A stretch of 64,000 bases of DNA, from assembly GCA_026119855.1 (NCBI GenBank), contig JAOWBW010000223.1:1054001-1118000 (forward strand). Reading direction: 5' to 3'. A program made the position numbers and the translations under genes. The stretch comes from Campanula takesimana. Its lineage: Eukaryota; Streptophyta; Magnoliopsida; Asterales; Campanulaceae. Under the pieces are notes generated by a model, which saw only the letters and a program-made list of their open reading frames with translations, did not search any database and was not told the DNA's origin. Of the stretch, positions 1 to 12,800 are shown piece after piece (position 1 is the stretch's first letter; each line of letters begins with the position of its first letter).

Positions 1-110
1 TCCATATTGAACAAAAATGTGAAACCTAAAGTAAAAAAGAGATCCTAATGATGGCACATAAGAACATCTACGCCAAGCTCAAACTGAAAAACCGAATCCA
101 GAAAGTTAAC

Positions 111-3100
111 CTGCAAACTTGATAATTGCTTCAATATGTCTATCCTTTCTTCGTGTAAGCGTTTCAGTTCTTGTTGTCTAGAAGAAGCTTGATCCTGTTG
201 AAGACCACAATGTACTTAATATTGCCTTCAGATCATCATTGTAAGCAAAAGAAGGGACAAAATGCCAACAAATTACCACTAAATCCTTGAGTGCGGACTC
301 CATATCATGTAAATCGTTTTGCTTATCTCTCCCCCTTTCTTTAGAAACATGCTTATCGCCCAAGAAAACTGGAAAAGTCACTCCTTTTGCAGCATCTCTT
401 TCAGCTTTTAGAGTGGCCAAATTACTGTTACTTTCTTCCAGTTCCGCAAGAGTACACTCGAACTCACCTTCAAAGAAAAATCAAAACAGCATCCTCAAAC
501 TCACATTTACGCAAGAAACACAATCTTCAGAAAAATGTATTCATATACATGTGAAATAATATTAAGTTCACAACTAGGTTTTAGTAAGAGACAAACAAAT
601 GTCGTAGAAATGGTGCTTTATTCGAAATAGGTGACATCATATGAAGCAAGAAAATTCCTTTCGCGAATTTCATCACCACATAAAAGTACATCACGTATAC
701 ACTTGCTAAGAAAGAGCTTGCAGCAATCAACTACTAAGCATCGCATGTATATGCCCACTTGATTTATCTATAAGCCCCAAGACACCCAGACAAAACTATT
801 AAGCCATGAACTAACATATGTGCACCGATTCATAATCAAGAATTGTCTGCATGTGCTATTACTTTTGGTTTCCTTTTCTTAGTGTGTTTCATTCTGCTTT
901 TTTCTTTTTTCTTCTATGGGATCTGTGTGTGTGTTTTTTTTTTTGGAGGGGGGGTGGGAAGGGGAACACAGTTATTAAAGGCCCAAGACGCACTAAGGCG
1001 CAATAGGTGTGCCCGGAGCCTAGACGCAAGGCGCAAGGCGGGCGCGCGCCCGAGTGACGAAGCCCACAAAAATACCTTAATATACTAAAATATAGTATGC
1101 ATACAACATCAAGATAAGCAATAATAGTATCCTCCATCCCAAAATGAATATCCAAAAACATAAAATTTGCTTGTTAACAAGAGCAAATAATTTTCAATTT
1201 GAGAAGGAACAAGAGCAAATAAAAATGAATATTCATTTTGGGACAGAACAAGAGCAAATTAAAGAAATGGATATTTATTTTGAGACGAAGGGAGCAATAT
1301 ACATGAATTTTAGTAATTGACATATCAATTTCAAAAGTTCAAAAATACATATCAAATATCAACTTGGAGTAAGGTAAAATGGTGATGTTTTCAAAACTTT
1401 GAAACGGAGCCTCGCCTAGCACCGCTGAGGCTCCAATGCCGCGCCTCTCTGCGCCCTGGGCCTAGGCGCGCTTTTAATAACTATGGGGGGGGGGGGATGT
1501 AGACAAATGTTATCTGCCAAAGTTTAAGCTTGCCTTCTTTCTACAGATTGTAATAAATCCAACCACTGTTCCGTTGACCTTTACAAGCTATAACCAAGAG
1601 ATACACGCTAATTACATTTAGTTTTATATCTAATCGAATTTTAAAGATAGCATCTATGTTGCTGGCCCTATCCTACAAGGATTCGAATTATCATACATGC
1701 ATCTACAATAGAGGTATGAACAGGGTAACTCTAAAAAAGAGATGCACTAAAGCACATGAGTTGGAGATAATGTTTCATGCCTTTTCAAACTGTAGGGAGA
1801 ATGTCACACAAATCAAGAAGTATTAACAAGGGATGCAAATTTACCTCTTAAACGCTCAAGGTTAGCTTTGTTTTTTGCATCAGTATCTCGATGGCTCTGC
1901 AATTCCCTTGCCAAAGATTTGTGCTTCAAATGAATATCACCTATTGCCAATCTCAGATTCTTTACTTCTCTCTCTAAGTCAGCAGATATCATTTGACTGG
2001 ATGAGCCTATACGAAGAATGTCAGAAATAGAATCTTAAGAAAAGAAGAAATATAAAAAGAAATCAACAGGTGTTACACAGGCAAGTTCCATCAGCATACC
2101 ATCTCCAGGTTGTGCTTGCATAGCTGCGGCATATAATCCATCCTTCAAATGCCACATGTCATTAACCATGGATACAATATTTTTTATTATACGGTGTGTT
2201 TTGAGATCATTGGAGACTCGATCTTCTTGCATCAGGCTTGGAATGCTACATTCGCAGCTACTTTCAGTTGCACCTGATTCTAAGAGGCGACTCAGGAAAA
2301 CGTCCTCTGGAGAGGTCGAGGTACCGTCTGAGAAGTAGCTCAAAAGAATGCATCAGAAAATAAATTTGATGCAGGAAAGTTGTATAGAAGGAAAATGTAT
2401 AAATCAAGATCAATGAACAATTACAGTCAAACTCTTAGTTAAATAACAGATAATATTTAGATTGTCAAACTAATATTGACCAAGTGTGATTATATAAAAA
2501 GAGAACAGTATTGACCAATTTATGATGGCTAAATCAACCAAAAGGAGTAAAAACCAATTTATCTTATGTACTAGCATAGTAGCACTTTAAGCTAAAAGCA
2601 CAATACAGAATAAATAGAAAAAATTAAACAACCAGCACTTCACTGTACCAAATAAAAGATCGATTCATAAAAGCATTCTAGACATGATGCATAATGAGCT
2701 TCAACATGAGTAGGCAACTTAACAATTCAATTTGGAAACGATATTTCCACCATCACGGCCCTGATCAAATCTTTGTAAAAATCTTGACTACTTCGATGGA
2801 ACTGAATTTGGGGGGGGGGGGGGGGGGAAGAAAAAAAGAAACTATACATGAGAGAGGAGAGAAATGGGCCAGCGAAAAAGATTTGCAGCTTAAAGAAATA
2901 TTAGCATATAATTTACTCAAGAAGACATAAGCAGAAAACCCTAATATGGGCTCAGATATTTCACACTAATTAGATTTCATCATACAGTTTTATGAGTTAA
3001 ACACCTATTTCGTCCCTAACCAATTGACCTTTTCGTCCTCAACCTATTTTTTTTTTTTCCTTTTCGTCCTTGAAGGATCTATTTGCAGGATGAAGTGGTC

Positions 3101-6100
3101 CTTCCGTCTCCTCACCGTCTAGTCAAACGTTAAGGTGAAGACATATCAACGTGAAAAATAGATACTTCAAGGACGAAAAGGAAAAAAATAAATAGGTTGA
3201 GGACGAAAAGGTAAAAAGGTCAATAGGTTAGGGACGAAATAGGTTCGCCAGATGGAGGTCAATGTCCACGTACGCGCAAGTTAACGTTTGACCAGACGGT
3301 GAGGAGACGGAAGGACCACTTCATCCTGCAAATAGATACTTCAAGGACGAAAAGGAAAAAAAAAATAGGTTGAGGACGAAAAGGTAAAAAGGTCAATAGG
3401 TTAGGGACGAAATAGGTGTTTAACTCTACAGTTTTATGGTGGAAATTCTATATTTATCTGATTACACATTTATCCACCAATTAAATGAATTGGTTATGGA
3501 TACGGGTACATCTGACCTGTTAAGGATTTGATCTGTTCACGTAGATAATATACTCTCTCCGTCTCATATACCATTTAATAATTACAACAATGGCCAAATA
3601 TACCAGAGGCTTGTCAAGTACATTTCTTACTATTAGTGTACATAACAAATACAGATGCACGTGCATTTTTTGCCCTCTAGTTTAACGTTCTCACTTGAAC
3701 ATTATTACGAGTAGTTTATACTAATAAATATGTAATGTTTAGAGGTTACTTTTTAGGTAGCATAATAAATTGCGAGTAGTTATTATGTAGGTGGAATTTT
3801 CTTTTCTGAAAGCACATTGGGTATTATTAGAGAAGGCTTAGATTGATAATTTGGATATCTAATAATATTTGGTTTATAGTTTGGTGTACAGTATGAAATA
3901 AATGTTAAAACAAAAAAGGAAGTAGAAAAGAACCTGAGACAGCTAAGGAAATGTTGCCTAGTACATATGAGATGGAGGCAATAAGTTTCTACAAGTTATG
4001 TACTCCATCCGACCCGAAATGATCTTCCCACTTTTTTTGTTATTAATACGAAGGTACTTTGAGCAATAAATTTAGGTTGGTTTAATTATCCTAATGAAAA
4101 TTTAAAACTACTCCCTCTGTCCCTAAATGAGTGTCCATTTTCAGAAAATCTTTGTCCCAAAATGAGTGTCTTTTTTGAACATAACTTTGTCCCTAAATGT
4201 TTTTTTGGAAAAAAATTTCACCGGTCTCTTTATACGTGCAAAACTAAATGTTTGGAAATGAGATTACAAGATTATATATGAATCTTTGCCACCAAATTGT
4301 ACAAAGAGTTGAGATTTTCAGATGTCCCTTAAAATGAAATTTGGACACTCATTTAGGGACAGAGGTAGTAGTTATTAATACACCATCAAAAATGATATCA
4401 ATAACAATTTTTAGATGCTCATTAGGATAATTGACTTAAACTAAAATTATCGCTCAAAATACTTCCATATCGACAATAAAAAAGTAGGAAGATCATTTTG
4501 GGACGGAGGGAGTACAATATCAATAAACTAAGTTAGGTATCAGCAAAGGCATAATAACCTGCAAGTCTGATGTCATAGTTATGTCATTCAATTTCTTCCA
4601 TCAGTGCATATTTTGGTACTCCACAAGCTGAGAGCATATATTAAATCAAAGACGAATAATGCAGCCACCAAAAATGAATACTCCCTCCGTCCCATTAAAC
4701 ATTGCAAAGTTTTCCCTTTTAGGTATCCCACTTAAAACTGCAAAGCCCAAAATGGAAGCTTTATATTTTTTTAAACAATGGGACCCAATTGTCATACTGA
4801 CACCATCTAACCTACCTACGATTCCCTACCCCACTAATAATCTCTACCCACTATCCGTACTCACAACACCTTAATAATTTATACTTAACATTAATTCCTG
4901 CACACGACGGTTACTTTGCAATTTGATATGCGACGAAGGGAGTGTCGTATAACAACTGTATCTATGTCACACAAATGATATATCAGCACGAGTTCTCAGG
5001 AAATAATATAAATGATAATATAAGTTTGACAGTCGAAGTTTTTAAGAAAATAAATGATTACATCAGAGCCACATACAAGCAAGGTGCATTGGTCATGTGC
5101 TGAACAATACAACACATGACTGATCAATTTAATGTCCTAAAACAAATGAAACCAGGCGGATGGAAAAACAAAACTAAAACTAAATGAACAAATAAACCGA
5201 AAGAAGGTACTTATGTCTAGGAAACAACTGCAGAGAAGTGAAAGAAACATGCTCACCCCCAGAAGTGAGATGATGCTTAACTTCCCGTCCACGGTACAGC
5301 ATCGCATGGTTGGAATATGATTCTAGGTCAGCAACGACCTAGCAGAAAAATGAAGTCAAAGTTCCTGTCAGGCAATATACATTTTACAAACTGAGAAAGG
5401 GGTTAATAAGAAAACAGAGAGAAGTGTGAGAAGCAAGATAACTACCCCTTCCCAAGACTTGTTGACCACAGTTAAAGTGCTATCATATGGAAATTGTTTC
5501 TCTCTCAGTTGACTAAACTTGTGCTCCAGAGCAACACATTCAGCCTTTTGAGCTTCCAACTTCTGAACAAGCTTTTGGTTTTGAAATTTAAGTACTGCAG
5601 CGTCAAGCTGAACATTGTCGGAAAACAGAATGTGGATAAGTAACATTTAGCAACAAAGTGAAGTCTGACAAGAAAAGGGATATACATCATAAAAAGGATG
5701 AAATGAGCATTGCTATTCCAGTTAAAACAAAAATATCAATCAATCATCACAAGTGCAAGAAAAAAAAGTGGAGAACCATATATATCCAAACAAGCTAAAA
5801 CGCTAGTTTTCAATGTTTGACATGCCCAAATATGTTTTCACAAAAACCATTCAATTAGATTTTTGCTACTATTGATCCAACTGTAAGATGATGAACACCA
5901 TGGTTCTACCTATTTCTTCACACAACATTCATGTCCATGAAAGCCATCTAGATTTCCAAGGTATGTGATTGGATATGAATATGAAATAAATCATGCAGCT
6001 ATGAACATGCAGTGAAGTCCAGCCATTTACCAACAAAAAAAAAATGATTCTGTGTGTTGATGTAAATTTGGATGTCAATTCTCCCGGTTACCATAAAAAA

Positions 6101-8409
6101 GATTGTCTCCAAAATCAATTACAAGGAATTTTTTGGTTGTAAATCCAAAATTTCTGCCCATCAGCTGTTTGGACAACAGTTACAGTTGAATATATCACAT
6201 GTTTGTATTTGTCTATGATAATGGAAAACTAGTCAGATTGAATTTTGGACACAATGCATAAAATCAAAGATAACGCGTAATAACCCCATAAACCTCCAAG
6301 AGCAGGATTCTAGTGCCAAAAAGAAAATATACATAAAATTACTATCACATAGCACAAAAGATCAATAACAGACCTTAAATCATAATAGACCAACCTCCAT
6401 AATGTTACTTTCAATGAAAGTATTGCTAGATTAGTTTCTTTATAATTTCCGTGTCGCAATTTCCATTATTCTGTTAACCACTTGAAAAAAAATGACCCGC
6501 ATCCCACTTCATAGCTAAAGAATAATATGTAGGTCTAATGTAAAACATTTTTGGCGATTATTTCCAAAAACCCAGCTAGAAATAACCATTACCCATCCAA
6601 ATACAAGATCCGGCACGAAAGAGAGAAAATCAGAAAATGAAACATCATAATAAAATGAATGAAGCAGCCACTAGTAATCAAATCCATCAACGCTCATTAT
6701 TATGTAGACTGGCTCTTTTAAAGATAAAAAAAAAAAATCTCTCCACATTGCCTACCAATAAGTCTAGAAACACAAAACATCCAAAACCGAGTTATGAACT
6801 GAATTGTTGTTAAGATCCTCCGCGCTCCCTCCCCCCCTCTCCAGAAATAAATAATTGAAAATGATAATAACTTTATTAACTTACAGATCCAAAAAAAAAA
6901 AAAAAAAAAAAAAAGCCAAAGCCCAACTCAGTCAGCAGCCTCAGCCCCACCACAAATCTGATCCTGGGACTTGTTTCTACCATTCACCAGATTCCAAACA
7001 GCGAACACCGATCATATCTTCCAGAGCAATTAAACAGCATAGTTTACAAACTAGTATGATGTCCCACGCCAGTGATTTATGTCACAGGAATGCTGATAAT
7101 TATGAGTTGTATATTGTTGCAGGTAACAAGTTGGTACAGACTACAGAGATTAATTTGAGGTACAAATATGGAGAAAAAAATGTGCTCCTTTAACCCTGAA
7201 CATAAAGCAGAAACCATCACGAAGCCATGGGGAATCATGTGGAATGCTTTGAGCAAGTTGGATGCATACAACATGATACTACCAGCTTGCCACAGTAACT
7301 AGGCTTCACAACCCGTAAACGAGATGCCACCAACCCCCCACCCTCAAAAAAAAAAAAAAAAAAGGAAACTCAGATCAGAAGAACCATTCAGCCTTCAAGG
7401 CAAAAAGTAATTAATGTTTTACTCAAAACATTGTACATTCTAATCACAGTTCCCCCGAGCCAAGTATATAAGCCAGGCAAGATGGTGCACATCTTAGTTG
7501 GGTAGCCTCACACCATGCAGAAATGGCTCTATTATCTTGGAGAGGTTTGAGCCTTTGCGAGTTGGAGATTGATGCAGAGTCATCAGTGCAGAGAGAGTTC
7601 CCCCTCTTCAAATTGCTTCTCATTAACACAATTATTCTTTTCAGTATTCATAACTAGGAACTACTTGTACAATCCTTGACATTTTGATTAAATTATTGGA
7701 TAAACACATCAAATTAGCTGGAGTCAGTGGTTTATCTAATGGTAAAAACAGCTTGAGCAGTGAAAATGACACGGTAAGTTGAACATATGATCGCACAGAG
7801 AGCCTTAAATAAATCGTGTAAAAGGTTTCAACTCACATGTAAGATAATTGCCATGACAATGGCATGAAGAATATATCTGATAGATATAAAAGGTCCCTAT
7901 TATGAGCAATGGAATGCGGACGGTTACTTGTACAAGGTTTCAACTCACACGTAACAATAATTTCCATGACAATCCAATAGAACATAATCAGAACAAGAAC
8001 AAAAAAGAGAGGAAAAAAATTAGGAAATCAAAAAGGCATTCATGTGCAGACATTAATAGAATACCCACAATAATCAAAAGACATATTTTTTTTAATATCC
8101 ATAAACAATGCACCCGTGAATGTAGCTCATCAAGAAACCTAAATCACAAAATATATAAATTCACACAGTGCATTATCTCAGCAGAAGGTAAAGGTATCAA
8201 AAGTAAAGCTGCAACAGTCAAAAAATTGATTCCACGTATACTTAAAACAGTAAATTTGCTACAAATGGACAAATAATACACAGAAAAAAACTCACTTTCT
8301 TATCTTCTGATAAGGGAGCGAACGGCTGTTTCTTGGCGGCAGCACCATTAGGAGAGGATATGGAGCTGAAGTGACGCCGTTTACGGTCCGGTTCACCTGT
8401 ACTCCCCAT
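111..8409 (-). CDS. HUB1: HUB1/BRE1-like E3 ubiquitin ligase, N-terminal half (partial at left edge)
   Basis: Plant HUB1 is a nuclear RING E3 that, with HUB2, monoubiquitinates histone H2B and affects dormancy, flowering time and defence. Seven exons are readable on the minus strand: 8409-8296, 5607-5446, 5338-5257, 2327-2100, 2006-1845, 467-277 and 194-111. Together they give 341 codons, phases match at every GT-AG junction, and no stop occurs. The start peptide MGSTGEPDRKRRHFSS and the coiled-coil blocks (VLKFQNQKLVQKLEAQ, WHLKDGLY, KHKSLARELQSHRD, DMESALKDL) match the HUB1 family as I remember it. An in-frame ATG at 8442 would add 11 residues; I chose 8409 because family members start there. 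The rest of the coiled coil and the C-terminal RING lie beyond base 1. Introns 1 and 3 are large (about 2.7 and 2.9 kb) and MITE-rich. Confidence 0.9.
967..1485. mobile_element. GC-rich foldback DNA element in HUB1 intron 5
   Basis: The ends are inverted copies of CAYAGTTATTAAARGC, followed by GC-rich arms with repeated AGGCGC-type motifs that stand out from the AT-rich intron. The core holds a degraded Stowaway copy (1131-1294). The right flank is a poly-G run, so a target duplication cannot be read. The terminal CA and subterminal AGGCGC motifs suggest a hAT-like non-autonomous element. Confidence 0.6.
1131..1294. mobile_element. Degraded Stowaway MITE nested in the 967-1485 element
   Basis: The left end CCTCCATCCCAAAATGAATA is answered by the inverted right end near 1272-1294. 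The internal sequence repeats the same tail motif around 1230, which suggests internal rearrangement. Confidence 0.5.
2994..3426. mobile_element. MULE-type MITE, 433 bp, 11-bp target duplication
   Basis: It begins GAGTTAAACACC and ends GGTGTTTAACTC. Inverted arms of roughly 120 bp are rich in TTTCGTCC/GGACGAAA motifs. The exact 11-bp direct repeat TACAGTTTTAT flanks it at 2983-2993 and 3427-3437. Long inverted ends with a 9-11 bp duplication are the Mutator-like signature. An extra partial copy of the right arm sits at about 3165-3245, so the core has been internally duplicated. It lies in HUB1 intron 3. Confidence 0.85.
4003..4512. mobile_element. Stowaway MITE (outer), with a second Stowaway inside
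   Basis: The ends are CTCCATCCGACCC and GGGACGGAGGGAG with TA on both sides. The subterminal motif GATCTTCCCAC/aGGAAGATCATTTTG is inverted. It is interrupted by the element at 4111-4368. Confidence 0.85.
4111..4368. mobile_element. Stowaway MITE (inner)
   Basis: It runs from CTCCCTCTGTCCCTAAATGA to the inverted tail near 4345-4368, flanked by TA at 4109-4110 and 4369-4370. Because it lies inside 4003-4512 it is the younger insertion. Confidence 0.85.
4681..4942. mobile_element. Stowaway MITE
   Basis: The left end CTCCCTCCGTCCCATT follows TA. The right end is GCGACGAAGGGAG followed by TG, so the right duplication has decayed. It lies in HUB1 intron 3. Confidence 0.75.
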
Positions 8410-8800
8410 TTCCATTAAAAGCATATAAACCCTAAATCCCAATCATTAAAATTACACCATACCAGAGCCCCCCACCTACTTCTTCTCAAGAACAATTTAG
8501 GTTTCCAATCTCTCCAATCAATCAAAACCCTAAATGAAATCCTAATTCACAAAATTACAGAACCAAGATTATATAAAATATCATTCCCAAACCCTAAATC
8601 TACTGCTAAAGGAAATCCGTGGGGTTCTTTACAACTTTCTGTCTCTGTGTGGGTGTGTGTTTCACTTTCTATTTCCTCCTCACTTTCTCTCTCTAGAAAC
8701 TGATAAAGTCGTCCGACTCCGATGTGGGTTTTCTCTCTCTATAGAGCTCGAATGGGAGAGGGAGGTGAAAATGGAGGTTGCGGGTGATAAAAAAAAATGA
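8410..8800 (-). promoter_or_regulatory. HUB1 5' leader and promoter-proximal region
   Basis: The bases upstream of the HUB1 start are rich in CT runs and pyrimidine tracts on the + strand, as in many plant leaders and TATA-less promoters. I see no convincing TATA box. The CT/GA-rich stretch near 8640-8770 is the likely transcription start zone. This is inferred from position only. Confidence 0.35.
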
Positions 8801-9888
8801 GCAGGGAATTTGGGAAATATCATGAGGGTAGATTAGTCATTTGAAATTAGTGTGTACGTGTCATGATGATCGTCTACACGTCGGAGCATGCGTGAAATGG
8901 TGGAGTAGAATGTTGCTTTAGTGAGGTATGTCTAATTTTTAGGGGGGGGGAATCACAAAATTAATATTTTTTCTGTAAAATTTTGTCCTAATTTTTTTCA
9001 TCTTATTTTTATCGCTACTCATTATATATTTACAAAATTGAAATGATTTGTAATTTTCTTTTATAACAAGGGATGCGATTTGAATATTTACTTTTTTGAA
9101 TTAGACAATGGTCTATGTCGTGAGCTAAGATTACTCTTTAAAAAAGTTTAATTGGGTGGGAGGAGTATCACCACACTGATTTAATGAGATCGGAATACGT
9201 AAAGACAACACAAGTCTTGACTATGAGTAATTTCGCACCAACAAATGTCACAACTGATTTTGAATCCACTACCCTAAATCCTAAAATCAAAATCTTTTAG
9301 TTTTGAAATACTTGTCCCATTTTGACGAGCATTAGTGTCAATCTAATGATCACAATGAAATCTTAAAATTGTTATTGATAAATCACTTAATGATTTGTCG
9401 ATTACAATATTTAAATTTAACTAAAATGATTAAATTAACATCAATGTTTGATCGAAATTCATTTGTGTTTGACCGTAAAATATCGAAATAAGATAAACTT
9501 TTCGAGACAGAGATAAACTTTTGGAGACAGAGGCAGTATCACATTCAAATTTGCAAACCAGTTTGATTAGTTATCATATAAAAGGTTGTATATTAACTTG
9601 TACGTAAAATTTAAACTTGTTGCATTGTTTGCATAAACCCCCAAATTGTGAAAATGTTCATTTACTACCACAATCTATGTTTTGATGATAATCAAGGGGC
9701 TAGGCACAAAAAAGGGTTTTACGAATTGTTTAAAGAAAAGAGTTTTTTTTTTTTTTTTGGAGCAAAAAGATATTGCCTTATGCCAAAATACAAAAATAAA
9801 ATAAAATAAAATAATAAATAAACAAATATAGTTTCAAAACATTCCCATGTGATATTACAAATTAGCAGAAAGGTCCCTGAAAGAAAAC

Positions 9889-12800
9889 TCAATCATCTTT
9901 CTTTCCAAGCTCCTGTCTTTCCATTTTCACCCCAACTTCCATACCAACTTCATCATCTCTCTTCCTCTGTCCAACCTCCACGAGTAAAGTAAGAAGAGCT
10001 TCACACACTTGAGACGCGTCAGATTCTGACGGGTCATCATTCAAAGACGAGTAAACCATCCACGCGTGATCCAGTTTCCGTTTCGGGCGGACCACAACTG
10101 ACCCGGGCACCTCTGCATCACGACAGGTCACTAGTCCGTCGCTCTTTTCACCGTATCTGGTTTGAAGCAAATGAGCTGATGCAGCCATGGCAGCGCCAAG
10201 TGGCATTACTACGGGAAGGATTGTGGCGGTTTGGTCACCTGAGAGTGGAGGAAAGGGAAGCTCTGCGTGGGCGACACGGGATAGAGTGGCCAAGACTGCG
10301 GGAGAGATGCTGGCTTCTGTACGAAATGAGACGACGGGTAGTTCTTTTGGTAGTTGGTATTTACGCAAGAATTGTTTCCTCTTCTCATAAGTCAAATCTT
10401 CCAGAGCTTGCATGTCACCCTACAAAGCAGAATGTAAAAGTTATATATGAATGTCATGCTCTCATCATTAAGTCTAGGATTTAAAAGTAAAAACTCCAGG
10501 ACTAAATTGATTTTCGCTAAATACCCCCGACTCTGAGAACTATAATTCGTTTGGGCATGCATTTTGGGGAGGAGGGGAGTATGTTCTTTGAAACTCAACA
10601 TTTAACAAATACAAAATTATCAACTAGGAGTCCTCAAATGAAAGTTCTCAAAGTACTCCATCCGCCCTGAAATAAGTGTCCCTTTTTTACTTTGGGAAAT
10701 TTTAGTAACACAATACTACTCCCTCCGTCCCGTAATGATCTTCTCGTTTGCCATTTTTCATTGTCCCAAAAAGTTCTCGTTTCTACAATTTAGGCTTAAA
10801 TGTGCATAAACACAACATAGCTAGTGAAGCAAGTGTTCATATCCTTAAAATGTTTGAATAGTCAAACGTGAAGATCATTTTGGGACGGAGGGAGTATGTC
10901 AGTATAAAACTTACAGTAATGCAAATGTACATTGGAACTTGTTATTTGTTAAAGGTGAAGTTAGCAACTTCCTTGGGAGTAGATTTGAAGACAGTTGTTC
11001 GGAAAATGGTCATCGTTCAGGGATGGAGGAGAAAGTAGCACACTTTTAGCATGATGGAGGAATAAGCTATAGCCAGCCGCCACGAATTAGTGCAAGGATA
11101 AAAAAATTGATAACGTGGCAGCACCATTAGGTACTGGAGGGGTAAGTATCTGAATTTACTGAAAACGCAATTATGCCTATGCAATTTTAAAAATGGGGGT
11201 TTCACCATTAGGAATGCAATCAATAACAATTTTTACAATTGTACAGGGATACTTGGATTTTTATTAAATTATGGTCAAAGGTCAATACCATAATTCAGGG
11301 ATGAAGTAGTAAGTAGGACACTTTTAGCAGGATGAAGAGAATAGTCCATAGCAAGCTTCCCGAACTATGTGCAACGATAAAAATTTGATCACATGACAGT
11401 ACCATTGGGCCGGGGGGGGGGGGGGGGGGGGGGGGTGTAGTATCAGAATTAGAATAAAATGGCGGTCATAATTACAACATAGTGTGATTCTCATGCTATA
11501 AAGAAACGGGACAAAAAAAAAACAGAAAGATAAGATGTGATTTTTCAGTAATAACAATGTACGTTTCTTGCATTAGCAGTTTCCCAAGCCCAAAACAGAA
11601 AGAAGTACTGGTACAAGTAAGCTGATGTACATACCTTAATCACTTTACAGATGAGAATCTCCAAGACTTTCCGCATATTAACATAATCCCCAAGCTGCCC
11701 CTCTCTCAAGATATCTGAAGCGATTGGGCTTCCCCCATAAGGACTCTGAGCTAATGCCAACCCAGCAACCTTATCTTTCAAATCAGGCCAATACATGGAT
11801 AAAGCAGCAGCAGCATCAATGCCCCCTTTACTATGCCCCAGAAGCAAGACGGGCTTCTTAGAACCCCAATATATTTCTTCTATGTACTCCTTTATTTCTT
11901 TGGCATTCTTTTCAACTGATGCCTGTATGATTGATAATCAGTAAAAAGAAAACATAGAGAGTGGGGAAGTTGCATAGAAGTTGGAACGATCAAATATACC
12001 TCGCTATGAATCTTGGCAATATGACACGCCAATCCCAACTTTGAGAAACTTGTTTTAGTATTAATAAAATAAAGTGGTCCATGGTTGCTAAAAAGACCTG
12101 CACGGCAACAAGTTGAACAAATGCTGATTAGGCTATATATTTAGCCACCTGCGGAACCTAAAACAATTCAAAGGCTTTCTTCCCTATTCCTTATCATTTA
12201 CCTGATCCCGCCAAGTGAGACATTATTCCAGATTAGACGAATGTAGACATTTTCAATTATTCTTCATTTATTTGATTTTTTCGAGGGAGGGTGAAAGGCG
12301 AGAGAGAGAGAGAGAGAGTGAGTGAGGGGGGAGTCCCCAAAGCCTAGAGTAAATTCATATAGTCAAAAATTAGTTAGCTTAGTTACAAAATGTGACTCTT
12401 CTAGTGGAATGACACAAAATAGAAAGGACTAAAAAGTTCAAGGGTAAATAACTCGACTCACAAATTGCTTAGTTACCTAGTACGTATAATGTATTAAACT
12501 ACTAATTAATCTTTCAAAACATGGGTAGGACACCAAAGGAATACTTCACGGAGCTAAACCACACCAAAGGTACAAAGTTTTTTATTCATCATCAACCCCA
12601 AAAACATAAACAGACTATCATCAGTTCATCAATGTTTAAGCCTTTAAGGTGCATGTATTTATTGTTACCTGGAATCAACAAATAAACCATCGATTTTGGC
12701 AACATGTGTAATCCATGCCTGATCCAGGGAGAAGCCACAAAATCAATTTCGATAACTAAACTGGAACAGAATCATCATGTAAACGGAAAAAGTGAGACCC

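Noticed and set aside
8410..8442. Longer HUB1 start at 8442
   Set aside because: Family proteins begin at the M(G/A)STGEPDRKRR methionine. The 11-residue extension is probably untranslated leader.
9290..9540. Stowaway-like internal words downstream of HUB1
   Set aside because: The core words resemble the 19622 subfamily, but both termini are too eroded to call an element.
10659..10700. Extra Stowaway left end (CTCCATCCGCCCTGAAATAA)
   Set aside because: No matching right end was found nearby. It may be a truncated copy, so it is not listed as an element.
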